In this document: in pieces, positions 63,060 through 64,000 of the stretch
Layout: every line of letters starts with the position of its first letter
How positions within the stretch are numbered: the stretch's first letter is position 1
Source of the DNA: Burkholderia sp. 4M9327F10
GTDB lineage: Bacteria; Pseudomonadota; Gammaproteobacteria; Burkholderiales; Burkholderiaceae
Direction: 5' to 3'
NCBI RefSeq assembly: GCF_005503145.1
Contig: NZ_SCNV01000016.1
Span: 79,977 to 143,976, forward strand
DNA length: 64,000 bases
Made by a program: the position numbers and the translations under genes
Notes under the pieces: generated by a model
Databases searched by the model: none
What the model saw: the letters and a program-made list of their open reading frames with translations, nothing else
Told to the model about the DNA's origin: nothing

Positions 63060-64000
63060 ATGCCTCGCCCGATTTGCGCTGGTTTAGTCTTCGCTTTCTG
63101 TAGTGGGTTGCTGTCTGGTTGCGCTGCACCTTCCGTGGCGCCTGTGGAGGTTTCCACGACGGCGCTGCCGCAGATCATCGCGCATCGCGGCGGCACCGGC
63201 GACGCCCCCGAGAACACGCTGGAGGCGATTCGCCTCGCGGTTGCGCATCATGCCGACGCAATGTGGTTGACCGTGCAACTAAGCAAGGATGGCGTGCCGG
63301 TGCTGTACCGGCCGGCGGATCTTTCCGCGCTGACCGACGCGAAGGGGCCGGTGTCGGCACGCACGGCGGCCGAGCTTGCCCGGGTCAATGCAGGGTGGAG
63401 TTTCCGCCAGGCCAATGTTCAGGGGGCTGACGCTTATCCCTATCGCAGCCGACCCGTTGGGATTCCTACGCTACGCGAAGCGTTACAGGTTATTCCGGCT
63501 TCGATGCCAGTCATTCTGGACATGAAGGCACTGCCCGCCGAACCGCAAACCCAGGCTGTAGCGCGGGTGTTGAGCGAGGAAAACGCGTGGTCACGGGTGA
63601 CGCTCTATTCGACCGAGGCCGAATATCAAGGCAGCTTTGCCGCGTATCCGCAGGCGAAAATCTTTGAATCGCGCGATGCGACACGCACCCGGTTGGTGCG
63701 CGTGCTGCTTCAGCAGGGCTGTGTCGACGCACCGGCTGAGCATGCGTCGGCGGCGTTTGAATTGCACCGGACGGTGACGGTGGTGGAGAAGTTTACGCTT
63801 GGGGAAGGGCGCTCGGAGGTCAACGCGACGTTGTGGACGCCGGCGACGGTGGCGTGTTTCAGGCAACGACCGGACGTGCGTATCGTGGCGATTGCCGTGA
63901 ACAATGCCGATGACTATCGCGCGGCGGCGTGCCTTGGGATTGACGCTGTGCTGTCGGATTCGCCGGCGAAGATGACGGCGATTCGGGCGGGGATTGGGGG
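63060..64000 (+). CDS. Glycerophosphodiester phosphodiesterase-like lipoprotein (3' end outside window)
   Basis: 313 codons are visible from ATG 63060 after an AGGAG site; the frame is open at the window end. A signal sequence ends in the lipobox LLSG-C21, so it should be a periplasmic lipoprotein. The family N-terminus HRGGTGDAPENTLEA keeps H42 and E51, and KDGVPVL is conserved. However the metal-binding E-x-D is W69-L-T71 and the catalytic H-D is R84-P85, so the canonical active site is incomplete. It sits divergent from ugpBAEC, whose substrates include the diesters such enzymes cut. Confidence 0.85.
   Translation, partial: MPRPICAGLVFAFCSGLLSGCAAPSVAPVEVSTTALPQIIAHRGGTGDAPENTLEAIRLAVAHHADAMWLTVQLSKDGVPVLYRPADLSALTDAKGPVSARTAAELARVNAGWSFRQANVQGADAYPYRSRPVGIPTLREALQVIPASMPVILDMKALPAEPQTQAVARVLSEENAWSRVTLYSTEAEYQGSFAAYPQAKIFESRDATRTRLVRVLLQQGCVDAPAEHASAAFELHRTVTVVEKFTLGEGRSEVNATLWTPATVACFRQRPDVRIVAIAVNNADDYRAAACLGIDAVLSDSPAKMTAIRAGIG

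Noticed and set aside
1..64000. CRISPR array, insertion sequences or prophage genes
   Set aside because: No regularly spaced short repeats, transposase motifs or phage structural genes were seen; the only tandem repeat is inside cdiA.

Overview
The window is a stretch of a high-GC (roughly 60-65 %) beta-proteobacterial chromosome, most likely Burkholderia sensu lato (Paraburkholderia-like). The evidence is the gene order hisF-hisI-hisE / HIT / tatABC / DegS-type protease / Nif3 / petABC / sspAB, the hemA-prfA-prmC-grxD-ubiX cluster, the ugpBAEC cluster and protein sequences typical of that group. The organism assignment is inference from content and order; no database was searched.

Layout. 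1-3945 (+): end of the histidine operon (hisF, hisI, hisE), a small membrane protein, a HIT-family protein and the Tat translocase genes tatA, tatB, tatC. 4121-5338 (-): a membrane-anchored DegS/HtrA-type periplasmic protease, divergent from a Nif3-family gene. 6312-9103 (+): the cytochrome bc1 complex petA-petB-petC; the Rieske subunit carries a twin-arginine signal, so it depends on the Tat system encoded just upstream. 9198-10415 (+): sspA-sspB.

10416-25313 is the accessory heart of the window: a two-partner-secretion / contact-dependent-inhibition locus. A promoter-like site and a long, potentially structured leader precede a CdiB/TpsB transporter gene. Its stop overlaps the start of a 3903-codon CdiA exoprotein gene, followed immediately by a presumed immunity gene. 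The CdiA C-terminus after an NNEMYNRQL junction motif is AT-richer and ends in a domain with a PD-(D/E)XK-nuclease-like residue pattern. A tRNA-Thr(TGT) gene on the minus strand closes the region.

25770-43387 is mostly housekeeping or solitary genes: two methyltransferases, a flavoprotein, three MFS transporters (one divergent from a TetR regulator over two palindromes), a nitroreductase, an H-NS-like protein, a YegD-type Hsp70, a cold-shock gene with a clear promoter and long leader, an amino-acid permease, a LigB-type dioxygenase and ubiX. 43433-47254 (-) is grxD, prmC, prfA, hemA, where PrmC is the methyltransferase of the PrfA release factor. 47333-51576 carries an orphan OmpR-type regulator, a small membrane protein, an M24B aminopeptidase, an isochorismatase-like hydrolase and a HAD hydrolase.

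51611-55070 (-) is a compact catabolic-looking cassette (cupin dioxygenase, MFS transporter, SDR dehydrogenase, IclR regulator) with an inverted repeat upstream of its first gene. 55176-58088 (-) holds a DUF748/AsmA-like protein and ettA. 58371-62739 (-) is the sn-glycerol-3-phosphate ABC transporter ugpB-ugpA-ugpE-ugpC. Divergent from it is a truncated-by-window glycerophosphodiester phosphodiesterase-like lipoprotein in which several canonical catalytic positions are replaced. No CRISPR array, insertion sequence, integrase or rRNA gene was seen.
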